From Anaerolineaceae bacterium 4572_78 (lineage in GTDB: Bacteria > Chloroflexota > Anaerolineae > 4572-78), in the NCBI GenBank assembly GCA_002084875.1, contig NBMH01000084.1, forward strand, positions 1-41,306: 41,306 bases of DNA. Direction: 5' to 3'. The position numbers and the translations under genes were made by a program. Of the stretch, positions 8,041-16,304 are shown piece after piece. How positions within the stretch are numbered: the first letter of the stretch is position 1; each line of letters starts with the position of its first letter. The notes beneath the pieces are model-generated. The model worked only from the letters and a program-made list of their open reading frames with translations, did not search any database and was not told the origin of the DNA.

Positions 8041-9053
8041 TTGCTTGATATGGTATAACTCATGTTTTCAATTAAAGCTATTGTCTTCTTGACACCTTTT
8101 TCTTTCACCGAAAGGCAGGTCAGCATGTTAGTTTCTGAGTCACCTGTTACAGCAATGAAGGCATCCATTTTGTCGATGTTCTCTTCCATGAGAAAATCCA
8201 TATCGCGCCCATCACCATGTAAAACAAGGGTATTGGTCAGAAAATTTGCCAATTCAACGCATTTTTTGCGGTCGTCCTCTATTAATTTAACCGAATAATA
8301 ATTTTGCAATTGTTGGGCTATTTTTACACCGAGCCGACTTCCCCCAAGTATCATGATATCTTTAATGATGATTTTTTGATTGCCCGTTAAGTTAATCAGT
8401 TCATCGGTTGATTCTCGATTGACAACAATAAAAATGCGGTCTCCTTCATGTACTTTGTCATATCCATGTGGGATAATAGTTTTTCCTTGATGAGCAACAG
8501 CAACAATTCTAAAATCAAGCCCGATGTTCATTTGCCCAATTTCAACCATTGTTTTGTTATCAATAGGAGCATCTTTTTCAATAGTCATCTCAATCAAAAT
8601 AAGTTTGCCATCCTCAAACTCAACCGCACTTTTAGCAGTTGCTTGCTTGAGAACCCAATCAATTTCTTGGGCGGCAAGACATTTAGGATAAATGAGCGAG
8701 TCAATACCTAATATTTCAAAGTTGACATCAATATCAGTCCGCAGATATTCAGAATTATCAACCCTAGCAATGGTTTTTTTTGCTCCGAGTTGTTTACCTA
8801 TGGCTGCAATTAACAAATTCGTTTCTTGCAGTTGTGTTACAGCAATTAACAAATCTGCTCTATCGGCTCCTGCTTCTTGCAATGTTTTAATAGATGTAGA
8901 ATCACCGCATGTGGTAATCACATCAGTATGGGAATCAACCCAATTTAATATGTCTCGATTTTTGTCAATAACTACAATGTCATGACTTTCCTTGGCTAAC
9001 ATTTGGGATAAATAAAAGCCAATTTCACCCGCACCCGCTATAATTATTCTCAT
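8037..9053 (-). CDS. trkA: Trk system regulatory subunit TrkA, N-terminal three quarters
   Basis: TrkA is the cytoplasmic NAD(H)-binding gating subunit of the Trk K+ channel. This 338-aa frame starts with a Rossmann motif, MRIIIAGAGEIGFYLSQ, then the first RCK-C domain, then a second Rossmann-like domain with MILGGSRLGVKIAQQL near residue 235. It stops at ENMSYTISSN, in the middle of the second RCK-N domain; the missing RCK-C domain follows in another frame at 7747-8040. Usual length of TrkA is about 445 aa, close to the sum of the two pieces. trkH is next in the same direction. Either a real split, a decayed gene, or an assembly error; the missing bases are not in a homopolymer, which argues against a simple sequencing slip. 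Confidence 0.9.
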   Translation of the reverse strand: MRIIIAGAGEIGFYLSQMLAKESHDIVVIDKNRDILNWVDSHTDVITTCGDSTSIKTLQEAGADRADLLIAVTQLQETNLLIAAIGKQLGAKKTIARVDNSEYLRTDIDVNFEILGIDSLIYPKCLAAQEIDWVLKQATAKSAVEFEDGKLILIEMTIEKDAPIDNKTMVEIGQMNIGLDFRIVAVAHQGKTIIPHGYDKVHEGDRIFIVVNRESTDELINLTGNQKIIIKDIMILGGSRLGVKIAQQLQNYYSVKLIEDDRKKCVELANFLTNTLVLHGDGRDMDFLMEENIDKMDAFIAVTGDSETNMLTCLSVKEKGVKKTIALIENMSYTISSN

Positions 9054-9066
9054 AGTTTTTACCTTG

Positions 9067-9113
9067 TAGCGTCAAAGCTTGCTTTGACAGTCAAGGCAAG
9101 CCTTGACCCTCCA
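9067..9113. repeat. Double-hairpin repeat, copy b (variant second hairpin)
   Basis: The first hairpin (TCAAAGCTTGCTTTGA) is as in the other copies, but the second is TCAAGGCAAGCCTTGA with outer CCTCC. The element sits between the oxoamine synthase gene and trkA. This arm-swapped version recurs inside the sensor kinase gene at 18040-18120. Confidence 0.8.
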
Positions 9114-9120
9114 TAAATTG

Positions 9121-10323
9121 CTATTTTAAAATGCCTACTTCTTTTCCCGCCTTTTCCAATACATTTACCGTATAATCAAGGTCTTCCATGGTATGACCAC
9201 TCATAACATTTACCCGTAATCGGCTCATTTTATGAGGGACAACAGGGGGCATAATCGGTAAAATAAAAATACCATTATCTTGAACGATTCGTGACATAAG
9301 CCAAGCACGTTCGTCATCACCAACAATAACAGGTATGACAGGTGTTTGACTGTTCAATGTGTTAAATCCACATTCTTTTAATCTATTGAGAAAATAATCA
9401 ACATTTCGGCGTAATTGTGTAATACGTTCAGGTTCCTCTAAAATAACGTCAAAAGCAGCTTTGGAAGCGGCTACAGTAGCTGGAGGTAAGGCTGCTGAAA
9501 ATATCCAGCCTCGAGCAGAAAATTTTAAGTATGTGATTAATTCCTCATTACCAGCAATGTAACCACCAACGCTTGGAATAGTTTTGCTTAATGTGCCCAT
9601 TTTAACATCAATCACATTTTCCATGCCAAAATGTTCTTCAATACCATGCCCTGTTTCGCCAAGCACCCCAAGTGAATGAGCTTCATCAATCATCAACAAG
9701 GCATGATATTTGTTACAAAGACGAACGACTTCGGGCAGGTTAAGAATATCTCCATCCATACTAAAAACAGCATCAGCGATTACTAACCGACTTTTATTCT
9801 CAGGGACTTTTGCTAATGCTTTCTCCAGGCTTTCCATATTGTCATGCTCAACACGAACAAATTTTGCTCGAGAAAGCAAACAACCATCTACGATACTGGC
9901 ATGATTGAGTTTATCTGAAATGACAATATCATTCCGTCCAACTAAAGCGGCGATAGTACTGGAGTTGCACATGAAGCCACTTGAAAACGCCATTGCGTCA
10001 TCAGTTCCCTTAAATTCAGCGATGGTCTTTTCTAATTCAACATGGAGTGTTGTTGTTCCTGCTAAATTTCTTACACCATGTGTCCCTGTACCAAATTCAT
10101 CAATTGCCGCTTTCGCCGCCGCTTCGATTTTGGGATGTCCCAACAGGTCAAGATAAGAATAAGACGAGAATTGTAACATCTCTTTGCCTTCAATTACAAC
10201 TCGTGAACCACTCACCTTTTCTGCTGGTTGGATATACATGTATAGGTTTTGTGCCTTTGCGGCGGCAACCCGTTCATTTATTTGTGCTATTCGTAATTCG
10301 ATTGACCGATTACCCTTGAGCAT
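9121..10323 (-). CDS. Alpha-oxoamine synthase (glycine C-acetyltransferase / 8-amino-7-oxononanoate synthase family)
   Basis: This PLP enzyme condenses an amino acid with an acyl-CoA. The family pattern is clear: FGTGTHGVRNLAGTTTLHVELE, then the aldehyde-ring Asp in MIDEAHSLGVLG, and the PLP lysine in GTLSKTIPSVGGYIAG (about residue 246). At 400 aa it has family length. Members include 2-amino-3-ketobutyrate-CoA ligase (kbl), bioF and serine palmitoyltransferase-like enzymes, which cannot be told apart confidently by eye; no tdh or biotin gene is nearby, so no pathway is assigned. AGGAG lies upstream of the ATG. It is the first gene of the minus-strand block that continues with trkA, separated from it by repeat copy b. 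Confidence 0.9.
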   Translation of the reverse strand: MLKGNRSIELRIAQINERVAAAKAQNLYMYIQPAEKVSGSRVVIEGKEMLQFSSYSYLDLLGHPKIEAAAKAAIDEFGTGTHGVRNLAGTTTLHVELEKTIAEFKGTDDAMAFSSGFMCNSSTIAALVGRNDIVISDKLNHASIVDGCLLSRAKFVRVEHDNMESLEKALAKVPENKSRLVIADAVFSMDGDILNLPEVVRLCNKYHALLMIDEAHSLGVLGETGHGIEEHFGMENVIDVKMGTLSKTIPSVGGYIAGNEELITYLKFSARGWIFSAALPPATVAASKAAFDVILEEPERITQLRRNVDYFLNRLKECGFNTLNSQTPVIPVIVGDDERAWLMSRIVQDNGIFILPIMPPVVPHKMSRLRVNVMSGHTMEDLDYTVNVLEKAGKEVGILK

Positions 10324-10525
10324 TATAATTTACTCCTTACTTTAATTAATTATCAGGCTATTTAGGGTCTATAGTTTCAAAGAAAAAGATTTGAACCATA
10401 GCCGTGATTTCCCATCACATATTGTGCAATTGGAAACTGTAGCTACGATGTCCAAATTGCGTAACTTTAGGATTTTAGTACAAACTTTCTACAATCACAA
10501 AATTGGCAGGTACATTTCAATTTTA

Positions 10526-10559
10526 GTAATTATTCATGCCCTTGTGAGTGAATAATTAC
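10526..10559. promoter_or_regulatory. 11-bp inverted repeat upstream of the promoter (possible operator)
   Basis: GTAATTATTCA pairs perfectly with TGAATAATTAC across a 12-nt spacer. It ends 23 nt before the -35 box of the promoter at 10583, a position used by activators. The rest of the 338-nt gap (10324-10525) shows no gene. Confidence 0.5.
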
Positions 10560-10582
10560 ATTTCAAAATAGTTTATCTAATT

Positions 10583-10611
10583 TTGACAATTAATCGTATT
10601 CATGCTACTAT
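10583..10611 (+). promoter_or_regulatory. Strong sigma-70-type promoter
   Basis: A consensus TTGACA at 10583-10588 is followed, after 17 nt, by TACTAT at 10606-10611, preceded by TGC (extended -10). The transcript would start about 45 nt before the ATG at 10662. Confidence 0.75.
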
Positions 10612-10661
10612 CCATAATTCAAGTTACCATTTATGAATGCTAAATGTAGGAGACAAAAAAT

Positions 10662-11714
10662 ATGTTAGAAATGAAAACTGACCCAATTGTAAAATTGGTA
10701 GATGATTTACCGCAAACCAGTATAACAACCCGCATGCTTGGTGGGTTGGATTATATTGTGCCTGGTGAATGGGAAAGTGCGAGCGGGTTTGATAAACTTG
10801 TTCGCCTAGTAACCGATGAAACTGATGAGGATATTCTTAAAGCCGTGAAAGTGCGAGCCGAAGAACTTTATAATGACCCTGAAGCGGGTTATCAAAAAGC
10901 AGTTTGGCTTTATCAAACTGTTGATATGATGGATAAAGCTTTAGCCGCTGCGGCACTAGCAAACAAAATTGGGGATAAAATTGGTTTTCTATCCTTCCTT
11001 AGCAAACTAACCCCCAAATCTGACATGGTACAAAGCATTGATTTAGCTTTGAAATTAACGATTGAATTGTTTTCTTATACCCAAATCAATGGTTTACCAA
11101 GAGATGGTATTCAAGAATTTGTTACCTCGTTAAATGACTATACAGGTGACAACGTCATGCGATTGGCAACCTTAATATGTGTAGATGGTCTTGTTCCCTT
11201 AGGTCCTGACTTTGTTACTAAAGTTACCAAAGTTTTAGAAAAGGCTATTCCAACTGATTTAGAGAAAAGTCCACTTTATAAAAAAATTGGCGACTTAATT
11301 CCTGGTGGTGGTAGTGATGAAAAATTAGGTTTTGTGCGACGAACGTTCAGTTCAGCAAAAGACTGGATGGATGGATTTGTTAGTTCTAAAAATTTAACGA
11401 CTGAAAGTGTGGTAAGCAACTTACAATCGGTAATTGCATTTAGTGATGATAAGTTAGACTATGTAGCCGCTTTCATTGACGTGTCTACCAATTACTTTGA
11501 ATACACCGGGATTCAGAGTGTAGCTGTACATGTCATCGAACTTGCTGAAGATGAGGTGGCTGAAAAAATTTCAGAACAAAAGAAAAAAGATGCTCGTCTT
11601 CGCCGACAAGAAGCTGCTAAACTCCGTATTGAAAAAGCTCGCCGTCGCCATGAAGACAAGCGTCGTAAAAAAGAAGAAGTCGCACTTATGTTGTGCAACG
11701 TGGGGATAGCTTAA
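10662..11714 (+). CDS. Hypothetical helical protein with a frame-shifted C-terminal LysM domain
   Basis: I do not recognise the first 300 residues, which are mostly helical and acidic. Residues about 305-340 form a highly charged Lys/Arg/Glu linker (KKKDARLRRQEAAK...). The frame then ends in ALMLCNVGIA, but the -1 frame from there reads a complete LysM domain ending at 11836. A run of six A residues at 11667-11672 lies just before the switch; a seventh A would join both parts in frame. So the gene either carries a one-base deletion, uses slippage at the A-run, or has a sequencing error. It has a strong promoter and a GGAG ribosome-binding site, so the N-terminal part is expressed. LysM would bind peptidoglycan or another glycan. 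Confidence 0.75.
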   Translation: MLEMKTDPIVKLVDDLPQTSITTRMLGGLDYIVPGEWESASGFDKLVRLVTDETDEDILKAVKVRAEELYNDPEAGYQKAVWLYQTVDMMDKALAAAALANKIGDKIGFLSFLSKLTPKSDMVQSIDLALKLTIELFSYTQINGLPRDGIQEFVTSLNDYTGDNVMRLATLICVDGLVPLGPDFVTKVTKVLEKAIPTDLEKSPLYKKIGDLIPGGGSDEKLGFVRRTFSSAKDWMDGFVSSKNLTTESVVSNLQSVIAFSDDKLDYVAAFIDVSTNYFEYTGIQSVAVHVIELAEDEVAEKISEQKKKDARLRRQEAAKLRIEKARRRHEDKRRKKEEVALMLCNVGIA

Positions 11715-11836
11715 GTAAAATTGCCAAGCAATTTTATGGTGGTTACGGTCGTTGGCCCGAAATTTATGATGCAAATCGAGACAAAATTGATAATCCCGAG
11801 TTGATTTATCCTGGTCAGGAACTTATTATTCCCTAA
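11681..11836 (+). pseudogene. LysM domain in the -1 frame of the preceding gene
   Basis: The frame reads RTYVVQRGDSLSKIAKQFYG, then WPEIYDANRDKI and NPELIYPGQELIIP before TAA. This is a textbook LysM domain: V..GDSL..IA at the start, N in the middle, and the I.PGQ.L.IP end. It has no start of its own and belongs to the protein starting at 10662. Confidence 0.85.
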
Positions 11837-11889
11837 CGAATTAAAACTATTTAATTACGATTTTAATTTAAAGAAAAAGGAGCTGTTTT

Positions 11890-12207
11890 ATGACTGAATT
11901 ACAATTTAGTCCCACATTTGACCAAAGAGCAGGAGTCATTGATCCGTTAAAAGCTCAACGTAGGAGTAAAAATTGGTATGTGGTAGAATTTAAACCTGCT
12001 TTTCCTGAAGATAGACGAGTTATTGTCATCCCCATGACTCAAACATATTTTGGTAATCAAACACCAGGACTCAGAGTCAGAAAAGTTACCAATCGCTCAT
12101 TTCAGATACGAATTGACGAAGTCATCTCTAGTCAAAAAGACTGTTCTAGTGATGGTGCTCATGTCCCTGAAGTTGTTGGTTGGGTTGCTTATGGTATTCC
12201 CAAGTAG
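11890..12207 (+). CDS. Small beta-rich protein, possibly H-type-lectin-like
   Basis: The 105-aa protein alternates short hydrophobic and polar stretches typical of a beta sandwich: NWYVVEFKPAF, RRVIVIPMTQTYFG, PGLRVRKVTNRSFQIRIDE, and VGWVAYGIPK at the end. The order (W-x-V-x-F, then VIVIP, then a turn and F-x-I-R) resembles H-type lectin-like domains that bind sugars; this is a fold guess only. No signal peptide. AGGAG precedes the ATG. It lies 53 nt after the LysM frame and is probably co-transcribed with it, so a joint envelope or carbohydrate role is possible. Confidence 0.6.
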   Translation: MTELQFSPTFDQRAGVIDPLKAQRRSKNWYVVEFKPAFPEDRRVIVIPMTQTYFGNQTPGLRVRKVTNRSFQIRIDEVISSQKDCSSDGAHVPEVVGWVAYGIPK

Positions 12208-12214
12208 GCTTTTT

Positions 12215-12291
12215 GGGAATTGAAGTAGAATAGCGGAGTGCGATAGTTTTAGCTATTGCGTTGCTTTAGATAAATCTTTTGCACTCCTTTC
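12215..12291 (+). repeat. Dispersed repeat, family 2 (matches 32613-32686, inverted)
   Basis: GGGAATTGAAGTAGAAT, an ATAG..TTTAGCTATTGC hairpin and a terminal ATCTTTTGCACTCC are shared with 32613-32686 on the other strand. GGAGTGC (12235) pairs with GCACTCC (12281), enclosing two smaller hairpins, the same plan as the GGAGCG repeats. Confidence 0.75.
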
Positions 12292-12308
12292 ATTACCAGC
12301 GTAGAAAA

Positions 12309-12337
12309 CAAGAAAGGTTTTTAAAAACCTTTTTTGT
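12309..12337 (+). terminator. AT-rich terminator hairpin with T-run
   Basis: The palindrome AAAGGTTTTTAAAAACCTTT is followed by a T-rich tail. It ends the unit started at 10611, before the UPF0182 gene. A related but longer hairpin stands at 20354-20387. Confidence 0.6.
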
Positions 12338-12416
12338 TTGACCATTACCTTGTATGAGTCAAGGACTTATATTTATCTGACCTACTTGGCTTAGTAGTTA
12401 CAAAAGGAGCATATAA

Positions 12417-15134
12417 ATGCCAGATAGAACTCAAATCAAGCTCTGGATTATCGGAGCAATTTTATTTTTTATACTTCTCAGTTGTAATTACGGGATAACC
12501 CTTTACACTGATTGGTTATGGTTTTCGGCGGTGGGTTATAGCCAAATTTTCACCACAGAATTAACCACCAAAATTATCATTTTCTCCGTAGTGGCTCTTC
12601 TATTTGCCCTATTATTCCTCATCAATGCTTATGTGGCTCGATGGTTGGTACAACGCAACATGGTTTTCTTCAGTGATGATGATATCATTGCCCAACGAAT
12701 AGTTACTAGCGGTATATGGTTTGTAGCCGTAATCATGGCTTGGTTAGTAGGCTCGGCTGCCTCAACTTATTGGCTGACCATACTGCGGTATCAAAATCAA
12801 ATTCAGTTTGGAGTCAGCGACCCTATTTTTAGTCAAGATGTTGCTTTTTATATTTTCTCTCTGCCTCTCTTAGAATTTATGCAAAGTTGGTTAATTATTC
12901 TCCTATTCCTTTCTTTAATCGGAGCAGGAGGAATTTATCTAATTGAGCAACGAAACAATTTGGAAGAAGGACAAATTGTGTTTCTGCCACATGCTCAACT
13001 GCATCTTTCTGTAGTGGGTGCCTTAATATTCATGGCGTTTTCTTGGGGACATTGGTTGGACATGTACCGTTTGATGTACAGCCCGCGAGGAGCCGTATTT
13101 GGAGCAAGTTATACCGATATTGCGGTCATGCTACCTGTTTTAAGGATACTCATGGGAGTCACTGTTTTGGTTGCCATATCATTGCTCGCCAATATTTTTT
13201 TGAGGAAAAACATTATTCCCCTAGCATTGATTTTTATCTGGTTGATTAGCGGCTTTGTCATGCGCGGTATTGCCCCAGGCATCGTGCAACGATTTATTGT
13301 AGAACCAAATGAATTGGAACGGGAAAAAATATATATTAGCCACAATATTGAATTTACTAACCTTGCTTATGGACTTGATAAAATCGAGGAACGAGAATTT
13401 ACTAATTTTCAGTCCCTTACAGCCGAAGATTTAAATACCAATACAGGCACGATTAGAAACATTCGATTGTGGGATTATCGTCCCATCAAAGAGACTTTCC
13501 AGCAGCTCCAAGCACTACGGCTGTATTACCGATTCCATGACGTGGACCTTGACCGTTATGATATTGACGGTGACTATCGTCAGGTTGCAATTTCTGTTCG
13601 GGAGATGGATAAAACCCAGTTGCAATCACAGACATGGGTTAATCAAAAATTGCAATTTACGCATGGCTATGGGGTGGTGGTTAATCCTATTAACGAAGTT
13701 ACTCCCGATGGGCTACCACGTTTTTGGGTCAAGGATTTGCCGCCGAAATCATCAGTAGGTTTAGACGTTACACAATCCGAAGTATATTACGGAGAACAAA
13801 CAACTGATTATGTCATAGCCAACACAGCCGAAAAAGAGTTTAGCTATCCTGGCACAGGTGATGAGGCAATTTATACCCACTACTTGGGCAGAGGTGGGAT
13901 AAAACTTGATTCGTTCTTGAAACGTGTCGCATTTACCTTACGCCTGCGTGATAATAATATCATCCTTAGTAGGTCAATCACCCCTGAGAGCAAATTGCTT
14001 CTCTATCGTCAAATTCAACAACGTGTAAAAAAAATCGCCCCGTTCTTGAAATATGACTATGACCCTTATATCGTTATTGGTGACGACGGCAAATTGTATT
14101 GGATTCAAGATGCCTACACAACATCGCCTTTGTATCCTTATTCGGAGCCGATTCAATACAATCATGACGACATAAATTACATCCGTAATTCGGTAAAGAT
14201 TATCATTGATCCTTACCATGGCACGGTCACGTTTTATCTGTTTGATAGCGAAGACCCATTGGCTCAAACATTAAAACAAATATTCCCCACAATGTTCAAG
14301 CCTGCTAGTACCATGCCTGAAGATTTAAAAAGGCATCTTCGGTATCCAGAAGGCATGTTCACCATTCAATCTAGTTTATATCGTCTCTACCACATGCGGT
14401 CTGCAAATGTCTTTTACAATCAAGAAGACTTGTGGGCAATTCCACTTGAGACAATTTATGGGAATAACCAGCAACCCGTTGAACCGTATTATCTTATAGC
14501 TCGTCTGCCTGACGAAGAGACAGAAGAATTTATCTTGATTCAACCATTTACTCCACATAACAAGTCAAATCTGACATCATGGATGGCGGCTCGTTCCGAT
14601 GGTGAACATTATGGCGAGATTATAGTTTATCAATTTTCGAGGCAAGAGTTAATCTATGGACCTCAACAAATCGAAGCTCGTATCGACCAAGACCCTGAAA
14701 TTTCACCACAATTGACTTTGTGGGGACAAGGTGGCTCAGAGGTTATTCGTGGACACTTGCTAGTCCTACCCATGAATGACTCATTACTCTATGTTGAGCC
14801 GCTTTATCTGCAAGCAGAAACAGGTGAGATTCCTGAATTGAAACGTGTCATCGTTGCAAATGGTGACACGGTGATTATGGAGAAAACGCTCAGTAAGGCA
14901 CTGAACATTCTGGTCGGCGAGAAAATTAGTTCTGATGATGGTATAGCAGCAGGTACTGATGATAAACCTGGCGAAATTGTTATTGAACGTACTATTCTCG
15001 AAAAAATCGAGTCGGCTAATGCTCATTACCAAGCCGCTCAAGAAGCCATGCGTGATGGTGATTGGGCAACCTATGGTGCTGAATTAGAGGCACTAGAGAA
15101 AGATTTGCAGGAATTGTTAAATAATACGAAATAG
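12417..15134 (+). CDS. UPF0182 family membrane protein (COG1615)
   Basis: The 905-aa protein matches the UPF0182 family, whose function is unknown. About six to eight membrane helices fill the first 290 residues, including the family hallmark YTDWLWFSAVGY near residue 24-35. A large extracytoplasmic part follows, with conserved blocks such as REKIYISHNIEFTNLAYGLD, WDYRPI and YPGTGDEAIYTHY-like sequence. The C-terminus (about 860-905) is a helical tail, AHYQAAQEAMRDGDWATYGAELEALEKDLQ, typical of these proteins. An AGGAG ribosome-binding site lies 8 nt before the ATG. Members are common in actinobacteria, cyanobacteria and Chloroflexota. Six nt after the stop a double-hairpin repeat may act as a terminator. 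Confidence 0.9.
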   Translation: MPDRTQIKLWIIGAILFFILLSCNYGITLYTDWLWFSAVGYSQIFTTELTTKIIIFSVVALLFALLFLINAYVARWLVQRNMVFFSDDDIIAQRIVTSGIWFVAVIMAWLVGSAASTYWLTILRYQNQIQFGVSDPIFSQDVAFYIFSLPLLEFMQSWLIILLFLSLIGAGGIYLIEQRNNLEEGQIVFLPHAQLHLSVVGALIFMAFSWGHWLDMYRLMYSPRGAVFGASYTDIAVMLPVLRILMGVTVLVAISLLANIFLRKNIIPLALIFIWLISGFVMRGIAPGIVQRFIVEPNELEREKIYISHNIEFTNLAYGLDKIEEREFTNFQSLTAEDLNTNTGTIRNIRLWDYRPIKETFQQLQALRLYYRFHDVDLDRYDIDGDYRQVAISVREMDKTQLQSQTWVNQKLQFTHGYGVVVNPINEVTPDGLPRFWVKDLPPKSSVGLDVTQSEVYYGEQTTDYVIANTAEKEFSYPGTGDEAIYTHYLGRGGIKLDSFLKRVAFTLRLRDNNIILSRSITPESKLLLYRQIQQRVKKIAPFLKYDYDPYIVIGDDGKLYWIQDAYTTSPLYPYSEPIQYNHDDINYIRNSVKIIIDPYHGTVTFYLFDSEDPLAQTLKQIFPTMFKPASTMPEDLKRHLRYPEGMFTIQSSLYRLYHMRSANVFYNQEDLWAIPLETIYGNNQQPVEPYYLIARLPDEETEEFILIQPFTPHNKSNLTSWMAARSDGEHYGEIIVYQFSRQELIYGPQQIEARIDQDPEISPQLTLWGQGGSEVIRGHLLVLPMNDSLLYVEPLYLQAETGEIPELKRVIVANGDTVIMEKTLSKALNILVGEKISSDDGIAAGTDDKPGEIVIERTILEKIESANAHYQAAQEAMRDGDWATYGAELEALEKDLQELLNNTK

Positions 15135-15142
15135 AAACTAAC

Positions 15143-15190
15143 GGAGCGTCGAAGCTTGCTTTGACATGAAAAAGTAAGTTTTTTCGCTCC
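15143..15190. repeat. Double-hairpin repeat, copy c
   Basis: It has the same architecture as copy a with a few changes (GTCGAAGC in arm 1, AAGTAAGTT in arm 2). It begins 8 nt after the UPF0182 stop and could double as terminator. Confidence 0.85.
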
Positions 15191-15212
15191 AAACAGAAAC
15201 TGTTAATGGTTG

Positions 15213-15241
15213 TTGACAATTTTTGATTCATCATGTAAAAT
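15213..15241 (+). promoter_or_regulatory. Sigma-70-type promoter of ilvE
   Basis: Consensus TTGACA at 15213-15218, a 17-nt spacer, and TAAAAT at 15236-15241. The leader to the ATG is about 78 nt. Confidence 0.75.
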
Positions 15242-15325
15242 TCACTGCGTATCGTATTTCAAGGAAATAGCGAGTAGCTTTTAATTTTTATCAACATTAT
15301 TAACTAAATTGAAGGAGTGATTACT

Positions 15326-16249
15326 ATGGCACTACCAAAATCAAAGGTGATTTGGTTCAATGGCGAATTTGTCCCATGGGATGAGGCACAAGTGCATGTG
15401 CTATCCCATGTGTTGCATTATGGTAGTTCAGTATTTGAAGGGATTCGAGCTTATCAAACCCCGCAAGGTATAGCCGTACTGGGCTTAGAAGCACATGTTG
15501 ACCGTTTGTTTTTCTCGTGCAAGGTCATGAATATGGAGGTTCCGTATACACATGACCGAATTTCAAAGGTGATTATCGAAACAATCAAAAAGAATGAGCA
15601 TCAAGAATGTTACATTCGCCCTCTTGTTTTTCGAGGATATGGCACGCTTGGGGTATATCCATTAAACTGTCCTGTTGATGTGGTTATTGCTACTTGGAAA
15701 TGGGGCAAATATCTTGGACCAGAAGCGATTGAGAAAGGAGTTGATGTCGGGGTTAGCAGTTGGCGACGGATGGCACCAGATACCCACCCATCAATGGCAA
15801 AAGTCGGTGGCAATTACATCAATTCTCAATTAGTTGTCATGGAAGCCCGACGACTTGGTTTTATTGAAGGTATTGTACTTGATGTAAATGGCTATGTGAG
15901 TGAGGGTAGTGGTGAAAACATTTTTGTGATTGTTAAAGAAAAACTTTATACACCACCACTCGGCAATTCCATTTTAGCGGGGATTACTCGCAGTTTTGTT
16001 ATTACGTTGGCACAAGAAAAAGGCTACACCGTCATAGAACAGCAAGTTCCGCGTGAGATGCTCTACATGGCTGATGAAGTTTTCTTCACAGGAACTGCCG
16101 CCGAAATCACCCCCGTTAAAACAATTGATGGTCGGTCGGTTGGTAAAGGCGAAAGAGGTCCTATCACCAAAGAATTGCAAGACGAATTTTTTGGTCTCAT
16201 AAAAGGAGAGGTGCCTGATAGACATGGTTGGCTAACTCCTGTAGCTTAA
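15326..16249 (+). CDS. ilvE: Branched-chain amino acid aminotransferase
   Basis: IlvE transfers the amino group between glutamate and the 2-oxo acids of Leu, Ile and Val, the last step of their synthesis. Fold type IV PLP features are all seen: HVLHYGSSVFEGIRAY near the N-terminus, the PLP lysine in AKVGGNYINS (about residue 159), the Glu in VSEGSGENIFVI, and the phosphate-binding turn GTAAEITPV. Length (307 aa) is normal. The ATG at 15326 is chosen because AAGGAG lies 8 nt before it; a GTG at 15317 overlaps that site and would add three residues. It stands alone with its own promoter; no other branched-chain gene is near. Confidence 0.95.
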   Translation: MALPKSKVIWFNGEFVPWDEAQVHVLSHVLHYGSSVFEGIRAYQTPQGIAVLGLEAHVDRLFFSCKVMNMEVPYTHDRISKVIIETIKKNEHQECYIRPLVFRGYGTLGVYPLNCPVDVVIATWKWGKYLGPEAIEKGVDVGVSSWRRMAPDTHPSMAKVGGNYINSQLVVMEARRLGFIEGIVLDVNGYVSEGSGENIFVIVKEKLYTPPLGNSILAGITRSFVITLAQEKGYTVIEQQVPREMLYMADEVFFTGTAAEITPVKTIDGRSVGKGERGPITKELQDEFFGLIKGEVPDRHGWLTPVA

Positions 16250-16304
16250 TGCTAGTTCCTCACCCCAGACCCCTATCCTTGTAGTGGATGGGTCTGAAAG
16301 TATT

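Noticed and set aside
10380-10460. Possible tRNA or riboswitch in the 338-nt gap
   Set aside because: No T-loop sequence (GTTCRA) or conserved riboswitch core could be found; only the promoter and inverted repeat remain.
15016-15234. Minus-strand frame with LLFHVKASFDAP
   Set aside because: It is the translated palindromic repeat plus antisense of the UPF0182 gene; the same peptide appears at other repeat copies (7644-7859, 20277-20480).
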